A stretch of DNA of 64,000 bases from Pseudaminobacter soli (ex Li et al. 2025) (GCF_003012705.1 NZ_PXYL01000003.1:248001-312000), one strand, 5' to 3'; counted from the first letter of the stretch, positions 8,365 through 19,791 are shown. The notes: generated by a model from the letters alone, not told the origin. Translations and numbers: made by a program.

Positions 8365-9675
8365 TCACAGGATGAAACGCGACAGATCGGTGTTGCGCGA
8401 CAGATTGCCGACATGCTTCTGGACATAATCGGCGTCGATCGTGATCGTCGTGCCGAAGCGATCGGGCGCGTCGTAGGAGATCTCGTCGAGCACCCGCTCC
8501 ATCACCGTCTGCAGGCGACGGGCGCCGATATTCTCGACGCTGTCGTTGAGCTCGACGGCGATGCCGGCCAGCGCGTCGATCGCGTCGTCGGTGAACTCGA
8601 GCTTGACGCCTTCGGTCTCCATCAGCGCGATGTACTGCTTGATCAGGCTCGCTTCCGTCTCGGTCAGGATGCGGCGGAAGTCGTCCTTGTCCAGCGCGCG
8701 CAGCTCGACGCGGATCGGCAGGCGGCCCTGCAACTCCGGCAACAGGTCGGAGGGCTTGGCCACATGGAACGCGCCCGAGGCGATGAACAATATGTGGTCG
8801 GTCTTCACCGGCCCATATTTGGTCGCCACAGTCGTGCCTTCGACCAGCGGCAGCAGGTCGCGCTGCACGCCCTCGCGGGAGACGCCGGCGCCTACGCCGC
8901 CGTCACGCGCCGCGATCTTGTCGATCTCGTCGAGGAAGACGATGCCGTCATCCTGCGCCGAGGCCAGCGCCCGCTGCACCACCTCTTCCTGGTCGAGCAG
9001 CTTGTCGGATTCGTCGGCGATCAAGAGCGCGTAGGAGTCCTTGACGCTCGTCTTGCGCGTCTTGGTGCGGTTGCCGCCCATCGCCTTCGACAGCATGTCG
9101 CCGATGTTCATCACGCCGATATTGGCGCCGGGCATGCCGGGGATCTCGAAACCGCCGATCGGGCCGCCCGTGTCGGCGACCTCGATCTCGATCTCCTTGT
9201 CGTCCAGCTCACCGTCGCGCAGCTTCTTGCGGAAGGAGTCGCGGGTGGCCGGGCTGGCGGTCTTGCCAACCAGCGCTTCCAGGACGCGCTCCTCGGCGTT
9301 GAGATGGGCGCGGGCCTTGACGTCCTCGCGCATCTTCTCGCGCACCAGCCCGATTGCCGCCTCGACCAGATCGCGCACGATCTGCTCGACGTCGCGGCCG
9401 ACATAGCCGACCTCGGTGAACTTGGTCGCCTCGACCTTGACGAAGGGCGCGCTCGCGAGCTTGGCCAGGCGGCGCGAGATCTCGGTCTTGCCGACGCCGG
9501 TGGGGCCGATCATCAGGATGTTCTTCGGCATCACCTCTTCGCGCATCTGGCCTTCCAGCTGCTGACGGCGCCAGCGGTTGCGCAGGGCAATTGCCACGGC
9601 GCGCTTGGCTTCCTTCTGGCCGATGATGTAGCGGTCGAGTTCCGAAACGATTTCGCGTGGGGAAAAGGTACTCAT
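8365..9675 (-). CDS. hslU: ATP-dependent protease ATPase subunit HslU (ClpY)
   Basis: A 436-residue AAA+ unfoldase that forms hexamers on the HslV peptidase and feeds it substrates. Walker A is [15 protein letters not shown] near residue 60, Walker B is [14 protein letters not shown] near residue 245. The family-specific I-domain lies between them, and the conserved C-terminal tail ends LSRFIL, which docks into HslV. Length is normal. Unusually compared with enterobacteria, hslU is separated from hslV by two genes, though all four are on one strand with gaps of 4 bp or less. Confidence 0.98.
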   Translation of the reverse strand: MSTFSPREIVSELDRYIIGQKEAKRAVAIALRNRWRRQQLEGQMREEVMPKNILMIGPTGVGKTEISRRLAKLASAPFVKVEATKFTEVGYVGRDVEQIVRDLVEAAIGLVREKMREDVKARAHLNAEERVLEALVGKTASPATRDSFRKKLRDGELDDKEIEIEVADTGGPIGGFEIPGMPGANIGVMNIGDMLSKAMGGNRTKTRKTSVKDSYALLIADESDKLLDQEEVVQRALASAQDDGIVFLDEIDKIAARDGGVGAGVSREGVQRDLLPLVEGTTVATKYGPVKTDHILFIASGAFHVAKPSDLLPELQGRLPIRVELRALDKDDFRRILTETEASLIKQYIALMETEGVKLEFTDDAIDALAGIAVELNDSVENIGARRLQTVMERVLDEISYDAPDRFGTTITIDADYVQKHVGNLSRNTDLSRFIL

Positions 9676-9679
9676 GATC

Positions 9680-10276
9680 CTACTGCAACCCGTTTTGCCA
9701 CTGCTTGATGAACTCGAACGGATGCAGCAGCATGATCACGTTGAGCGTTAGATTGTCCCGGATGATGTAGCCGACGCCAATCTCGAAAACGACGGCGAGG
9801 CTTATGATCAACCATATAGGTAGCCTTGCGGCCATCACAAACCCCAGTACCATCGCCAGCGTGTCGGACACCGAATTGACGATGCTGTCGCCGTAATAGT
9901 CGAGCGAGATCGTCCCTTCCCGGTAGCGGTTGATGATGAAGTCGCTGTTTTCCAGCACCTCCCAGGCGCCTTCGATGAACATGGCCAGCGTAAGCCTCAG
10001 CCAGATCGACCGCCCCGGCAGCACCAGCCACGCCAGCAGATAGAACAGGAAGCCGTGGATGATGTGCGAGAAGGTGTACCAGTCGGCAATGTGCTGCGAG
10101 TTCTCCGAGCTGTTGACGATGCCGTGCCAGAGTTTCACGTAGCCGCATTCGCAGATCGGCGTCCGCCCCATCAGATAGAGGATCACCGCCTGCGTGGTGA
10201 TCAGCCCGGCTGCGATGGCCAGGCCCACCGGCCACGAGATCTGCCAGCTTTTGTCCGTCGCGCTCGTTGCGCTCAT
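9680..10276 (-). CDS. DUF2585 family membrane protein
   Basis: A 198-residue integral membrane protein of the DUF2585 (UPF0314) family. Predicted membrane segments lie near residues 18-36, 70-86, 93-105 and 140-185. The motif [13 protein letters not shown] with two cysteines near residue 43, and HIIHGFLFY near residue 72, are conserved-looking polar sites within the membrane. Function is unknown. It overlaps the GNAT gene by 4 bp and ends 4 bp before hslU, so it is almost certainly co-expressed with the HslUV protease. Confidence 0.85.
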   Translation of the reverse strand: MSATSATDKSWQISWPVGLAIAAGLITTQAVILYLMGRTPICECGYVKLWHGIVNSSENSQHIADWYTFSHIIHGFLFYLLAWLVLPGRSIWLRLTLAMFIEGAWEVLENSDFIINRYREGTISLDYYGDSIVNSVSDTLAMVLGFVMAARLPIWLIISLAVVFEIGVGYIIRDNLTLNVIMLLHPFEFIKQWQNGLQ

Positions 10277-10782
10277 TCTTCGTCGTCCCCCTCCTCATTG
10301 TCGATCGCCATCAGCAGAACCTCGCCATGCTCGGTCTGCCTGCGGCCGAGCGGCTGGAAGCCGACCTTTTCATAGACCCGGATCGCGACTGCATTGGCCG
10401 GATCGGGATCGATGATGACGCGAGGCGCGCCTTCTTCGAACAGCATCTCCACGAACTCGGCGATGAGCTGAGTGCCGTGGCCCTTGCCGACCAGCACCGG
10501 CTCGCCGATGAACTGGTCGATGCCGAGCGTGCCGGTGGGCTGGTCCTGGTAGGGGTTCTCGTCCTCCAGGTGCGGATCGTAGCTCTGGATGTAGCCGATC
10601 GGGCGTCCGTCCAGCTCCATAATGAAGGGCTCGACGGAGATGCTGTCGATGCTTTCGGCGATGCCTTTCAGCTCGGTTTCCCTGTCACCCCACCAGGCCG
10701 CGACATGCGGCTCGGCGAGCCAGCGAGCGAGCAAGGGCATGTCCTTGCCCGTGAGCGGGCGGAACCCGTAGGCATGGGCCAT
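10273..10782 (-). CDS. GNAT family N-acetyltransferase (AAC(6')-like)
   Basis: A 169-residue GNAT acetyltransferase. It resembles the branch that includes aminoglycoside 6'-N-acetyltransferases and siderophore acetylases: [14 protein letters not shown] near residue 20, [10 protein letters not shown] near residue 62 and the acetyl-CoA loop [13 protein letters not shown] near residue 100. Substrate is unknown, and resistance should not be assumed. It follows hslV by 1 bp and overlaps DUF2585 by 4 bp, so it is transcribed inside the hsl operon. The acidic C-terminal tail (EEGDDEE) is unremarkable. Confidence 0.88.
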   Translation of the reverse strand: MAHAYGFRPLTGKDMPLLARWLAEPHVAAWWGDRETELKGIAESIDSISVEPFIMELDGRPIGYIQSYDPHLEDENPYQDQPTGTLGIDQFIGEPVLVGKGHGTQLIAEFVEMLFEEGAPRVIIDPDPANAVAIRVYEKVGFQPLGRRQTEHGEVLLMAIDNEEGDDEE

Positions 10783-10783
10783 G

Positions 10784-11332
10784 TTACGCGGTTTCCAGCG
10801 TTTCGATGACGAAGTTGTGGTTGGTGTAGACGCAGATGTCGGCGGCGATTTCCATCGCCTTGCGGGCGATCTCTTCGGCGTCCTTGTCGGTGTCGATCAG
10901 CGCGCGGGCCGCGGCCAGTGCATAGTTGCCGCCCGAGCCGATGGCCATCACGCCGCTCTCGGGTTCGAGCACGTCGCCATTGCCGGTCAGCGCCAGAGAG
11001 ACGTTCTTGTCGGCCACCAGCATCATCGCTTCCAGCCGGCGCAGGTAACGGTCGGTACGCCAGTCCTTGGCGAGTTCGACGCAGGCGCGCGTCAGCTGGT
11101 CCGGATACTGTTCGAGCTTCGTTTCGAGGCGTTCGAGCAGGGTGAAGGCGTCAGCCGTTGCACCGGCAAAACCTGCGATCACATTGCCCTTGCCGAGGCG
11201 GCGGACCTTGCGGGCGTTGCCCTTCATGATGGTCTGGCCGAGGCTGACCTGGCCGTCGCCGGCGATCACCACCTTGCCGCCCTTGCGCACGGTCACGATC
11301 GTCGTGGCGTGCATCGTCAATTCATTGGACAT
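10784..11332 (-). CDS. hslV: ATP-dependent protease peptidase subunit HslV (ClpQ)
   Basis: A 182-residue proteasome-type peptidase. The catalytic Thr is exposed by processing before [19 protein letters not shown], and the [14 protein letters not shown] segment completes the fold. HslV forms a double hexamer capped by HslU. I chose the ATG at 11332 because GGAG lies about 8 nt upstream; the longer frame reaching 11590 runs into the divergent hisB region and is not family-like. It heads the operon hslV-GNAT-DUF2585-hslU. Confidence 0.97.
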   Translation of the reverse strand: MSNELTMHATTIVTVRKGGKVVIAGDGQVSLGQTIMKGNARKVRRLGKGNVIAGFAGATADAFTLLERLETKLEQYPDQLTRACVELAKDWRTDRYLRRLEAMMLVADKNVSLALTGNGDVLEPESGVMAIGSGGNYALAAARALIDTDKDAEEIARKAMEIAADICVYTNHNFVIETLETA

Positions 11333-11397
11333 ATGAAGCTCCGATTTCGCGCTATCCCTTTGAGGCAATTGGCGCGGTACGAGGAATATTGGCACCA

Positions 11398-11425
11398 TAT
11401 GTATGTCCGGTCGGTGCGATTGCAA
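11398..11425 (-). promoter_or_regulatory. possible hslV promoter
   Basis: On the minus strand TTGCAA (11420-11425) and TACATA (11398-11403) are 16 bp apart, about 65 bp before the hslV start. The match to sigma-70 is moderate and to the RpoH pattern weak. Confidence 0.3.
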
Positions 11426-11528
11426 AGGGCGTGCGCCGCACCCTGTCGCAGACCCGTCACGCAACTGGAAATCGCGCGCCCATGCTGTTAGAAGGCTCGC
11501 GTTCTTAGACATCGCAAGGATCAGCTCG

Positions 11529-12128
11529 ATGAGCGCTCGCGCCGCCGAAGTCAGCCGCAAGACCAAGGAAACCGAGATCGCCGTTTCCATCGATATCGAT
11601 GGTGCCGGCCGGCCTGATATATCTACCGGCGTCGGCTTCTTCGATCATATGCTCGACCAGCTGTCGCGCCATTCGCTGATCGACATGAAGGTGCGCGCCA
11701 AGGGCGACCTGCACATCGACGACCACCACACCGTCGAGGATACCGGCATCGCGCTCGGCCAGGCGCTGGCCAAGGCACTGGGCGACCGGCGCGGCATCAT
11801 GCGCTACAGCTCGATCGACCTCGCCATGGACGAGACGCTGACGCGGGCCGCCATCGACGTGTCCGGCCGTCCGTTCCTGGTCTGGAACGTCAGCTTCTCG
11901 GCGCCCAAGATCGGCACCTTCGACACCGAACTGGTGCGCGAATTCTTCCAGGCTTTCGCGCAGAACGCCGGCATCACGCTGCATGTGACAAACCATTACG
12001 GCGCCAACAATCACCACATCGCTGAGACCTGCTTCAAGGCGGTGGCGCGCGCACTACGTATGGCGCTTGAAACCGACCCGCGCCAACCCGACGCGGTCCC
12101 CTCAACCAAGGGTTCGCTGAAAGGCTGA
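11529..12128 (+). CDS. hisB: imidazoleglycerol-phosphate dehydratase
   Basis: A 199-residue monofunctional IGPD that dehydrates imidazoleglycerol phosphate to imidazoleacetol phosphate, the sixth step of histidine synthesis. Metal-binding motifs are [12 protein letters not shown] near residue 40, HHTVEDTG near residue 70 and HHIAET near residue 165. It lacks the histidinol phosphatase domain of the enterobacterial fusion, as usual in alphaproteobacteria. ATG 11529 fits the family N-terminus; the frame extends further upstream without similarity. It opens the his operon and is divergent from hslV. Confidence 0.97.
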   Translation: MSARAAEVSRKTKETEIAVSIDIDGAGRPDISTGVGFFDHMLDQLSRHSLIDMKVRAKGDLHIDDHHTVEDTGIALGQALAKALGDRRGIMRYSSIDLAMDETLTRAAIDVSGRPFLVWNVSFSAPKIGTFDTELVREFFQAFAQNAGITLHVTNHYGANNHHIAETCFKAVARALRMALETDPRQPDAVPSTKGSLKG

Positions 12129-12133
12129 CGCCG

Positions 12134-12625
12134 ATGGCCATCTATGTCGTGATGGAGCCGCCGCTCGGAAGCGCCAGGTCCGCAACCGAGCGCGCGGTTC
12201 TGGTGCGTGACGGCTTTTCGTTGCTCGCGTTCCTCGTGCCGCCGCTTTGGCTCCTGTGGCACCGGCTCTGGATCGAGGCTGCGCTTACGTTTGCGATCGC
12301 TCTGGCATTGACCGCGCTGGCTGAGGTTGCCGGCTTCGGCGTGACCGGTTCGCTGCTGTCATTCCTTGTCTCGCTCTATGTCGGGCTCGAAGGATCGGCG
12401 CTCCGTCTTGCGGCACTGCGCCGGCGCGGCTGGCGCGAATGGGGCGTCGTGGAAGGCCGCAATATGGGCGAGGCGGAAATCCGCTATCTGACCGAAGCCG
12501 AGCCTGCGGAGGTGGAGAAAGCGGTTCTGCCCTTTGCGGACACGTCGCGCCAGCAGCCGCCCGCAACACCCGCCAGGCAGCAAGGCCCGGCGCTTGGTCT
12601 GTTTCACTACCCAGGGAAGGCCTGA
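12134..12625 (+). CDS. DUF2628 domain membrane protein
   Basis: A 163-residue protein matching DUF2628: [10 protein letters not shown] at the start, [20 protein letters not shown] near residue 30, then two further hydrophobic stretches to about residue 90 and a hydrophilic tail. It probably has two or three membrane segments. It lies 5 bp after hisB and 2 bp before hisH, so it is embedded in the histidine operon. The function is not known and nothing in the sequence points to a histidine enzyme. Confidence 0.85.
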   Translation: MAIYVVMEPPLGSARSATERAVLVRDGFSLLAFLVPPLWLLWHRLWIEAALTFAIALALTALAEVAGFGVTGSLLSFLVSLYVGLEGSALRLAALRRRGWREWGVVEGRNMGEAEIRYLTEAEPAEVEKAVLPFADTSRQQPPATPARQQGPALGLFHYPGKA

Positions 12626-12627
12626 AC

Positions 12628-13278
12628 ATGCGCGTCGCCATCATCGACTACGGCTCGGGCAATCTGCGCTCGGCCACCAAGGCGTTCGAACGCGCCTCGC
12701 GTGAAAGCGGGATCAATGCCGAGATCGAGCTGACAGCCGATGCCGAACGGGTCCGCACCGCCGACCGCATCGTGCTGCCGGGCGTCGGCGCCTATGCCGA
12801 CTGCCGCGCCGGCCTCGATGCCGTGCCGGGCATGGTCGAGGCGATCGAGGAGGTCGCAGTCAGGAACGGCCGTCCGTTCCTCGGCATCTGCGTCGGCATG
12901 CAGCTCATGTCCGAGCGCGGTCTTGAGAAGACGATCACGCATGGCCTCGGCTGGATTGCCGGCGACGTCAAGGAAATGCAGCCGGCCGACCCGGCGCTGA
13001 AAATCCCGCAGATCGGGTGGAACACGATTCACGTGAAACATTCGCACCCGCTGTTCGAAGGAATCCAAACGGGCGAGGGCGGTCTGCACGCCTATTTCGT
13101 GCACTCCTATCATCTTGCTGCGACCAATCCGCAGGACGTTCTGGCCGAGGCCGACTATGGCGGCCCGATCACAGCGGCGGTGGCGAAGGACAATGTCGCC
13201 GGCACGCAGTTCCATCCCGAAAAGAGCCAGGCGCTGGGCCTTGCTCTCATCGCCAATTTCCTGAGGTGGAAGCCATGA
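12628..13278 (+). CDS. hisH: imidazole glycerol phosphate synthase, glutaminase subunit
   Basis: A 216-residue class I glutamine amidotransferase. It hydrolyses glutamine and channels ammonia to HisF, which makes imidazole glycerol phosphate and AICAR. The catalytic triad is Cys88 (GICVGMQ), His196 and Glu198 (QFHPEKS). The N-terminus [12 protein letters not shown] is the family signature, fixing ATG 12628; an upstream extension of the frame is spurious. It overlaps the DUF1330 gene by 4 bp. Confidence 0.97.
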   Translation: MRVAIIDYGSGNLRSATKAFERASRESGINAEIELTADAERVRTADRIVLPGVGAYADCRAGLDAVPGMVEAIEEVAVRNGRPFLGICVGMQLMSERGLEKTITHGLGWIAGDVKEMQPADPALKIPQIGWNTIHVKHSHPLFEGIQTGEGGLHAYFVHSYHLAATNPQDVLAEADYGGPITAAVAKDNVAGTQFHPEKSQALGLALIANFLRWKP

Positions 13279-13565
13279 CCAAGAAGGGCTACTGGATCGC
13301 GATGGTCGATATCACCGACCCGGAGGTCTATCCGCGCTATGTCGCGGCCAATGCGGTGGCCTTCGAGAAATATGGCGCGCGTTTTCTTGCGCGCGGCGGC
13401 CGGCATGACGATCCCGAAGGACCGACCGGCCAGCGCCACGTCATCATCGAGTTCGAAAGCTACGAGCAGGCGCTGGCCTGCTACAATTCACCCGAATATC
13501 AGGAAGCGCTGAAGCATCGGCTTGCCGCCTCGACCGCGCATTTTTCCATCGTCGAAGGGGTTTAG
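13275..13565 (+). CDS. DUF1330 family protein (paralogue 1, in his operon)
   Basis: A 96-residue dimeric alpha-beta barrel-type protein of the DUF1330 family. Characteristic pieces are [43 protein letters not shown] and PEYQEAL. It resembles the small ferredoxin-like-fold proteins related to EthD and monooxygenases, but no catalytic activity is established. It overlaps hisH by 4 bp and hisA follows after 4 bp, so it is co-translated with histidine enzymes. A clear paralogue is at 61408-61695. Confidence 0.9.
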   Translation: MTKKGYWIAMVDITDPEVYPRYVAANAVAFEKYGARFLARGGRHDDPEGPTGQRHVIIEFESYEQALACYNSPEYQEALKHRLAASTAHFSIVEGV

Positions 13566-13569
13566 CCCA

Positions 13570-14334
13570 ATGATTCTTTTCCCGGCCATCGACCTCAAGG
13601 ACGGCCAGTGCGTGCGCCTGAAGCTCGGCGATATGGAGCAGGCGACCGTCTACAACACCGATCCCGCCGCGCAGGCGAGGGCCTTCGAGGAACAGGGTTT
13701 TGCGTGGCTGCATGTGGTCGATCTCAACGGCGCCTTTGCCGGCGAGAGCGTCAATGGCGCGGCGGTCGAGGCGATCCTGAAGGCGACGAAGAACCCGGTG
13801 CAGCTTGGCGGCGGCATCCGCACCCTCGCCCATATCGAAAACTGGCTGGAGAAGGGGCTGGCGCGCGTCATCCTCGGCACGGTCGCGGTGCGCGATCCTG
13901 AGCTGGTCAAGGAAGCCTGCCGCCTCTTCCCCGGCGAGGTCGCCGTCGGCATCGACGCCAAGAGCGGCAAGGTGGCGGTCGAGGGTTGGGCCGAAGCCTC
14001 GAGCCTCGGCGTCATCGAGCTTGCGAAAAAATTCGAGGGCGCGGGCGTCGCGGCCATCATCTACACCGACATCGACCGCGACGGCGTGCTGGCCGGCATC
14101 AACTGGAATTCCACCATCGATCTTGCCGAGGCGGTGTCCATCCCGGTCATCGCTTCGGGTGGCTTGGCCTCCATCGCCGACATCGTACGCATGACCATGC
14201 CCGATGCGCAGAAGCTGGAAGGCGCGATCTCGGGTCGCGCGCTTTATGACGGCCGCATCGATCCTGCCGAGGCGCTGGCCATTTTGCGCGGCGAGCTCAA
14301 GCCCGAACCCGCATTGTTCGAGGAACGTCCATGA
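13570..14334 (+). CDS. hisA: ProFAR isomerase
   Basis: A 254-residue half-barrel-duplicated TIM barrel that isomerises N'-[(5'-phosphoribosyl)formimino]-AICAR ribonucleotide to its ribulosyl form in histidine synthesis. The two catalytic aspartates are in [13 protein letters not shown] (residue 8 region) and IYTDIDRDG near residue 130. The phosphate loop GGGIRT is near residue 80. The start ATG 13570 matches the family N-terminus [12 protein letters not shown]. It overlaps hisF by 4 bp. Length is normal. Confidence 0.97.
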   Translation: MILFPAIDLKDGQCVRLKLGDMEQATVYNTDPAAQARAFEEQGFAWLHVVDLNGAFAGESVNGAAVEAILKATKNPVQLGGGIRTLAHIENWLEKGLARVILGTVAVRDPELVKEACRLFPGEVAVGIDAKSGKVAVEGWAEASSLGVIELAKKFEGAGVAAIIYTDIDRDGVLAGINWNSTIDLAEAVSIPVIASGGLASIADIVRMTMPDAQKLEGAISGRALYDGRIDPAEALAILRGELKPEPALFEERP

Positions 14335-15116
14335 CCCTCAAAGCCCGCGTAATTCCGTGCCTGGACGTCAAGGACGGCCGTGTCGTCAAGGGCGTCAACT
14401 TCGTCGACCTGATCGATGCTGGCGATCCGGTCGAGGCGGCGCGGGCCTATGATGCCGCCGGCGCCGACGAGCTCTGCTTCCTCGACATCACCGCTTCGTC
14501 GGACAATCGCGAGACCATCTTCGACGTGGTCGCGCGCACGGCCGAACAATGCTTCATGCCGCTGACGGTTGGCGGCGGCGTGCGCCAGGTGTCCGACATC
14601 CGCAAGCTGCTTCTGGCTGGCGCCGACAAGGTGTCGATCAACACGGCGGCGGTGAAGAATCCGGATTTCGTTGCCGAAGCCGCCGACAAGTTCGGCAACC
14701 AGTGCATCGTCGTGGCCATCGACGCGAAGAAGGTGTCGACACCCGGCGAGGCCGACCGCTGGGAAATCTTTACGCATGGCGGCCGCGAAAAGACCGGCAT
14801 CGATGCGATCGAGTTTGCTCAAAAAGTCGTCGATCTCGGCGCTGGCGAAATTTTGCTCACCTCGATGGACCGCGATGGCACCAAGGCCGGCTACGACATC
14901 GCGCTGACCCGCGCGATTTCCGACGCCGTGCGTGCGCCGGTCATCGCCTCGGGTGGCGTCGGCACGCTGGATCATCTGGTCGAGGGCATTCGCGATGGTC
15001 ATGCCAGCGCGGTTCTGGCCGCCTCGATCTTCCATTTTGGCACCTACACCATTGCGCAGGCCAAGGCCTACATGGCAAAAGCAGGTCTGCCGATGCGGCT
15101 CGACAGCGCCGCGTGA
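14331..15116 (+). CDS. hisF: imidazole glycerol phosphate synthase, cyclase subunit
   Basis: A 261-residue TIM barrel partner of HisH. Catalytic aspartates are in [13 protein letters not shown] (residue 11 region) and [14 protein letters not shown] (residue 130-135 region). The phosphate-binding GGGVRQ is near residue 82. Together with HisH it forms IGP and AICAR. hisA and hisF overlap by ATGA, the usual arrangement, and the two proteins share an ancestral fold. Nothing is unusual in length or motif content. Confidence 0.98.
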   Translation: MTLKARVIPCLDVKDGRVVKGVNFVDLIDAGDPVEAARAYDAAGADELCFLDITASSDNRETIFDVVARTAEQCFMPLTVGGGVRQVSDIRKLLLAGADKVSINTAAVKNPDFVAEAADKFGNQCIVVAIDAKKVSTPGEADRWEIFTHGGREKTGIDAIEFAQKVVDLGAGEILLTSMDRDGTKAGYDIALTRAISDAVRAPVIASGGVGTLDHLVEGIRDGHASAVLAASIFHFGTYTIAQAKAYMAKAGLPMRLDSAA

Positions 15117-15144
15117 TTTTGACGCCGAAACGCGAAGAACGCGA

Positions 15145-15468
15145 ATGACCGGGTTTTCCCTCAACGATCTCGAACGCATCGTTGCCGAACGCGCCCGCTC
15201 GGGCGATGCCGATTCCTGGACCGCGAAGCTTTATGCGTCCGGCATGGAGCGAGCGGCCAAGAAGCTCGGCGAGGAGGCGGTGGAAACCGTCATCGCCGCG
15301 GTCAAGGGCGATGCCAAGGAGCTCGTTTCCGAAAGCGCCGATCTTCTTTATCATTTGCTCGTCGTTTTGGCGGTCGCGGGCGTGCCCTTCTCGGACGTGC
15401 TCAAGGAGTTGGAGCGGCGGACGGCCCAATCCGGCATCGCCGAAAAGGCATCGCGCAGCCAGGGCTGA
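15145..15468 (+). CDS. hisE: phosphoribosyl-ATP pyrophosphatase
   Basis: A 107-residue MazG-fold enzyme that removes pyrophosphate from phosphoribosyl-ATP, the second step of histidine synthesis. The helix [14 protein letters not shown] and the downstream [11 protein letters not shown] carry the metal-binding Glu and Asp residues. It is a stand-alone HisE and not the HisIE fusion; a hisI gene is not in the window. ATG 15145 was chosen by family N-terminus; upstream in-frame sequence overlaps hisF. coaA follows after 19 bp. Confidence 0.95.
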   Translation: MTGFSLNDLERIVAERARSGDADSWTAKLYASGMERAAKKLGEEAVETVIAAVKGDAKELVSESADLLYHLLVVLAVAGVPFSDVLKELERRTAQSGIAEKASRSQG

Positions 15469-15487
15469 TCGTGGACGAGGGTAGGCG

Positions 15488-16444
15488 ATGGATCAACTCG
15501 CTCCGACCGTAAAATACTCACCCTACAGGTTCTTCTCGGCGGAGCGATGGGCGGGCTTTCGTGCCGACACGCCGCTGACGCTGTCGGAAGACGAAGTCCA
15601 GCGGCTGAGTTCGCTCTATGATCCAATCGATCTGGACGAAGTGCGCCGTATCTACCTGTCGATGTCCAGGCTGCTTTCGGCCCATGTCGAGGCGAGCCAG
15701 CTGCTGTATCGGCAGCGCAAGGCCTTCTTCGGCGACGAGGCGACCAAGACGCCCTATATTATCGGCATGGCCGGTTCGGTGGCGGTCGGCAAGTCGACCA
15801 CGGCGCGCATCCTCAAGGAGCTTCTGGCGCGCTGGCCGTCGACGCCGAAGGTCGATTTGGTCACCACCGACGGTTTTCTTCTGCCCAACGAGGTGCTGCG
15901 CCGCGAGAACCTGATGGAGCGCAAGGGCTTTCCCGACAGCTACGATGTCGGCGCGCTGCTGCGCTTTTTGTCCGCGATCAAATCGGGCGAGCGCGACGTG
16001 CGCGCGCCGCTCTACTCACATCTCACCTATGACGTCATGCCCGGCGAATATATCACCATCGATCGGCCCGACATTCTGATCTTCGAGGGGCTCAACGTGC
16101 TGCAGCCGCGCGACTTGCCGAAGGACGGCAAGTTCGTGCCGTTCCTGTCTGATTTCTTTGATTTTTCGATCTATATCGACGCCGACGAAGAGCTCATCCA
16201 CGCCTGGTATATCAAGCGTTTCATGCGGCTCCGGGAAACCGCCTTCCGCAATCCGGAATCCTTCTTCCACCGCTACTCGCAGTTGTCGGAAGAAGCCGCC
16301 CGCGCCATCGCCGAAGGGCTGTGGAGCAACATCAACCTGAAGAACCTGCGCGAAAACATTCTGCCCACGCGCCCCCGCGCCGATCTGATCCTACGCAAGG
16401 GGCCGGATCACCGCGTCGTGGAAGTGGCGCTCAGGAAGCTGTGA
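15488..16444 (+). CDS. coaA: type I pantothenate kinase
   Basis: A 318-residue P-loop pantothenate kinase of the CoaA type, catalysing the first and regulated step of CoA synthesis. The P-loop is [17 protein letters not shown] near residue 95. Conserved elements [17 protein letters not shown] and IFEGLNVLQ follow in order. It lies at the end of the his operon, 19 bp after hisE, an association common in rhizobia. The stop is only 3 bp from that of convergent alkB, leaving no room for a terminator between them. Confidence 0.97.
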   Translation: MDQLAPTVKYSPYRFFSAERWAGFRADTPLTLSEDEVQRLSSLYDPIDLDEVRRIYLSMSRLLSAHVEASQLLYRQRKAFFGDEATKTPYIIGMAGSVAVGKSTTARILKELLARWPSTPKVDLVTTDGFLLPNEVLRRENLMERKGFPDSYDVGALLRFLSAIKSGERDVRAPLYSHLTYDVMPGEYITIDRPDILIFEGLNVLQPRDLPKDGKFVPFLSDFFDFSIYIDADEELIHAWYIKRFMRLRETAFRNPESFFHRYSQLSEEAARAIAEGLWSNINLKNLRENILPTRPRADLILRKGPDHRVVEVALRKL

Positions 16445-16447
16445 AGC

Positions 16448-17068
16448 TTAGAGATTAGGTTTCGTCACCCGCCGCAGCGTCAGATTGATCCGGCCGCCGT
16501 TCTTCAGAAGCGTCGAAGTTGCCGGATAGATGCGGTCGACGCCGTGATAGCTCAGCCGGCCTTCGCCGCCCAGGATCACCAGGTCGCCGCTTTCGAGGCG
16601 GAATGAAACGGTGGGGCCGCTGCGGCGCGTCTCGCCGACGCGGAACAGGCAGGCATCGCCCAGCGAGACAGAGACCACCGGCGCGGCGAGCTCAGCCTCG
16701 TCGCGGTCCTGGTGCAGGCCCATTTTGGCGGTGTCAGTGTAGAAATTGACCAGGCAGGCTTCCGGCGGCAGCGGATAGCCCGACACCTCATCCCAGATGC
16801 GCATCAGGGTTTCCGGGATCGGCGGCCAGGGAAGGCCGGTCTCGGGATGGGTGGGCTGGTAGCGATAGCCGCGCTCGCGGTCCGTCACCCAGCCGAGCGC
16901 GCCGCAATTGGTCATGCGCACGCTCATCTCCTTGCCGGTGCCGGGCATGGTCGGCAGATAGAGCGGAGCTGCCTGCACCACCGCGCGGATGTTCTCCACC
17001 AGTGCTTCCTGCGCGGGGCGGTCGAGATAGCCGGGAATGTGTCTGACGCCTGGCGGCAGGGCGAACAT
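16448..17068 (-). CDS. alkB: AlkB-family 2-oxoglutarate/Fe(II) DNA dealkylase
   Basis: A 206-residue AlkB-type dioxygenase that oxidatively removes alkyl groups from 1-methyladenine and 3-methylcytosine. The iron ligands are the His and Asp of LHQDRDE near residue 120 and the His of SYHGVDR near residue 178. RINLTLRR at the C-terminus holds the 2-oxoglutarate-binding arginine. ATG 17068 is preceded by an AAGAG ribosome site; the frame extends upstream to 17173 without similarity. It is convergent with coaA. Confidence 0.94.
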   Translation of the reverse strand: MFALPPGVRHIPGYLDRPAQEALVENIRAVVQAAPLYLPTMPGTGKEMSVRMTNCGALGWVTDRERGYRYQPTHPETGLPWPPIPETLMRIWDEVSGYPLPPEACLVNFYTDTAKMGLHQDRDEAELAAPVVSVSLGDACLFRVGETRRSGPTVSFRLESGDLVILGGEGRLSYHGVDRIYPATSTLLKNGGRINLTLRRVTKPNL

Positions 17069-17232
17069 GGTCTCTTTCGATCCGGTTCCTGAAGATGATA
17101 GGTCGGCGATCGCGCCCGGCGAAATGAAATCGGCAGGCTTCGCGCCAGTCGCTATCAACCGAGGGACCGGCATGGCAGCAATGTCTCGCGGTTGCCACCC
17201 GAAACCTGTCGGGTCGTGAGTTGCCTTTGCAG

Positions 17233-17670
17233 CTAGTCGCTGTCGACCCGGCCGCGCAGCTTTTTCACGGTCGACCGTCCCGCCTTGGTCTTCAACCGCC
17301 TTTCGATCGCCCCCTTGGAGTGTTTTGTCTTCTTGCGCGGCGGGGGCGGCGGCTCGGCCGCCTTGGCCACCAGCGTCGTGAGGCGCGCGCGGGCATCGGC
17401 GCGGTTCTGCTCCTGCGTCCGATAGCGGCCGGCCTCGATGACGATCACACCGTCCTTTGTAGCTTTTTGGCCGGCGAGCTTGATGGTGCGCTCGCGCACG
17501 CGCTCGGGCAGGCCGGGCGCGTTTGCCGCATCGAAGCGCAATTGCACCGCCGTCGCCACCTTGTTGACGTTCTGGCCGCCGGGCCCGGAGGAGCGGATAA
17601 AGCTCTCCTCGATGTCGTCGGGGTGGATGACGACGCCATTGGCGATGATGATCTTTTCGTCCGTATTCAT
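17233..17670 (-). CDS. arfB: alternative ribosome-rescue factor B
   Basis: A 145-residue peptidyl-tRNA hydrolase of the ArfB (YaeJ) type that frees ribosomes stalled without a stop codon. The GGQ motif is in SSGPGGQNVNKVATAVQLRF near residues 27-46. The C-terminal basic tail (KKTKHSKGAIERRLKTKAG) is the part that enters the empty mRNA channel. A proline run (residues 108-112) separates the domain and tail. The start lies 8 bp from the intergenic palindrome at 17678. Confidence 0.95.
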   Translation of the reverse strand: MNTDEKIIIANGVVIHPDDIEESFIRSSGPGGQNVNKVATAVQLRFDAANAPGLPERVRERTIKLAGQKATKDGVIVIEAGRYRTQEQNRADARARLTTLVAKAAEPPPPPRKKTKHSKGAIERRLKTKAGRSTVKKLRGRVDSD

Positions 17671-17677
17671 GGGCTAG

Positions 17678-17720
17678 GCATGATCCCGAAAAGTTGCAGA
17701 CTTTTCGGACAAGATCATGC
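17678..17720. repeat. rhizobial-type intergenic palindromic repeat, copy B
   Basis: Outer arms GCATGATC and GATCATGC enclose inner arms CCGAAAAGT and ACTTTTCGG around a 5-base loop, making an almost continuous hairpin. It shares both arm sets with copy A at 3109-3170. It lies between arfB and the pckA terminator. Confidence 0.8.
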
Positions 17721-17754
17721 CCGAAAAACAGCTCTACTGATGCCGCGCGGCGCC

Positions 17755-17788
17755 GAAAAAGAAAAGGCCCGGCGTTTGCCGGGCCTTT
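17755..17788 (-). terminator. pckA terminator
   Basis: On the minus strand the GC-rich stem AGGCCCGGC...GCCGGGCCT is followed by a T-rich run. It begins about 24 bp beyond the pckA stop. Confidence 0.85.
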
Positions 17789-17811
17789 CCGCGTCCGTCC
17801 CTGCCAGAATT

Positions 17812-19422
<1,611 letters not shown>

Positions 19423-19540
19423 TCGGCGCTTCCTCCAATATGCATTGTCGCCAGTGCCCGGACAGATCGCCGAACGTCACATGTCCTCATTATGTAGGAC
19501 GAAGCCGCTCAGAACCAGAAAAGATTAGCGATTTCAAATC

Positions 19541-19585
19541 ATTAATCGATTTAAAGATTTTATAAATTTTTTAAATCGTTTAAAA
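19541..19585. promoter_or_regulatory. twin operator-like palindromes upstream of pckA
   Basis: Two CG-centred near-palindromes, ATTAATCGATTTAAA (19541-19555) and TTAAATCGTTTAAAA (19571-19585), both contain TTAA-N5-TTAA. Their centres are exactly 30 bp apart, about three helical turns. They lie 119-163 bp upstream of pckA in an AT-rich island. A CG-centred palindrome is typical of LacI-family operators. The rest of the 19423-19791 gap shows no gene. Confidence 0.5.
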
Positions 19586-19791
19586 CTGTTTCTGGACGGC
19601 AAGGGTTGCACAGCAAGCAGGCAATTTCCTATCTTGTGCGTGGGTGCGACGGAAGCGCCGGGCTGAACCGAAAAGTGCAGGCGCCCTGTGACAAGGGCCG
19701 GTTTCTATGCCACATTTTGTACCCAATTTGTCCTGCAATACCCCTTTCCGCCACAGGATAGGGACACAAGCCCATGAGGGAGCCGCTTGAT

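Noticed and set aside
7360-9708. 782-codon open frame antisense to the DUF1402 gene and hslU
   Set aside because: It overlaps two well-supported genes and their intergenic stem-loop and has no recognisable domain.
10273-10782. Aminoglycoside-resistance gene
   Set aside because: The GNAT protein resembles that branch but is in a housekeeping operon, and substrate cannot be inferred from sequence alone.
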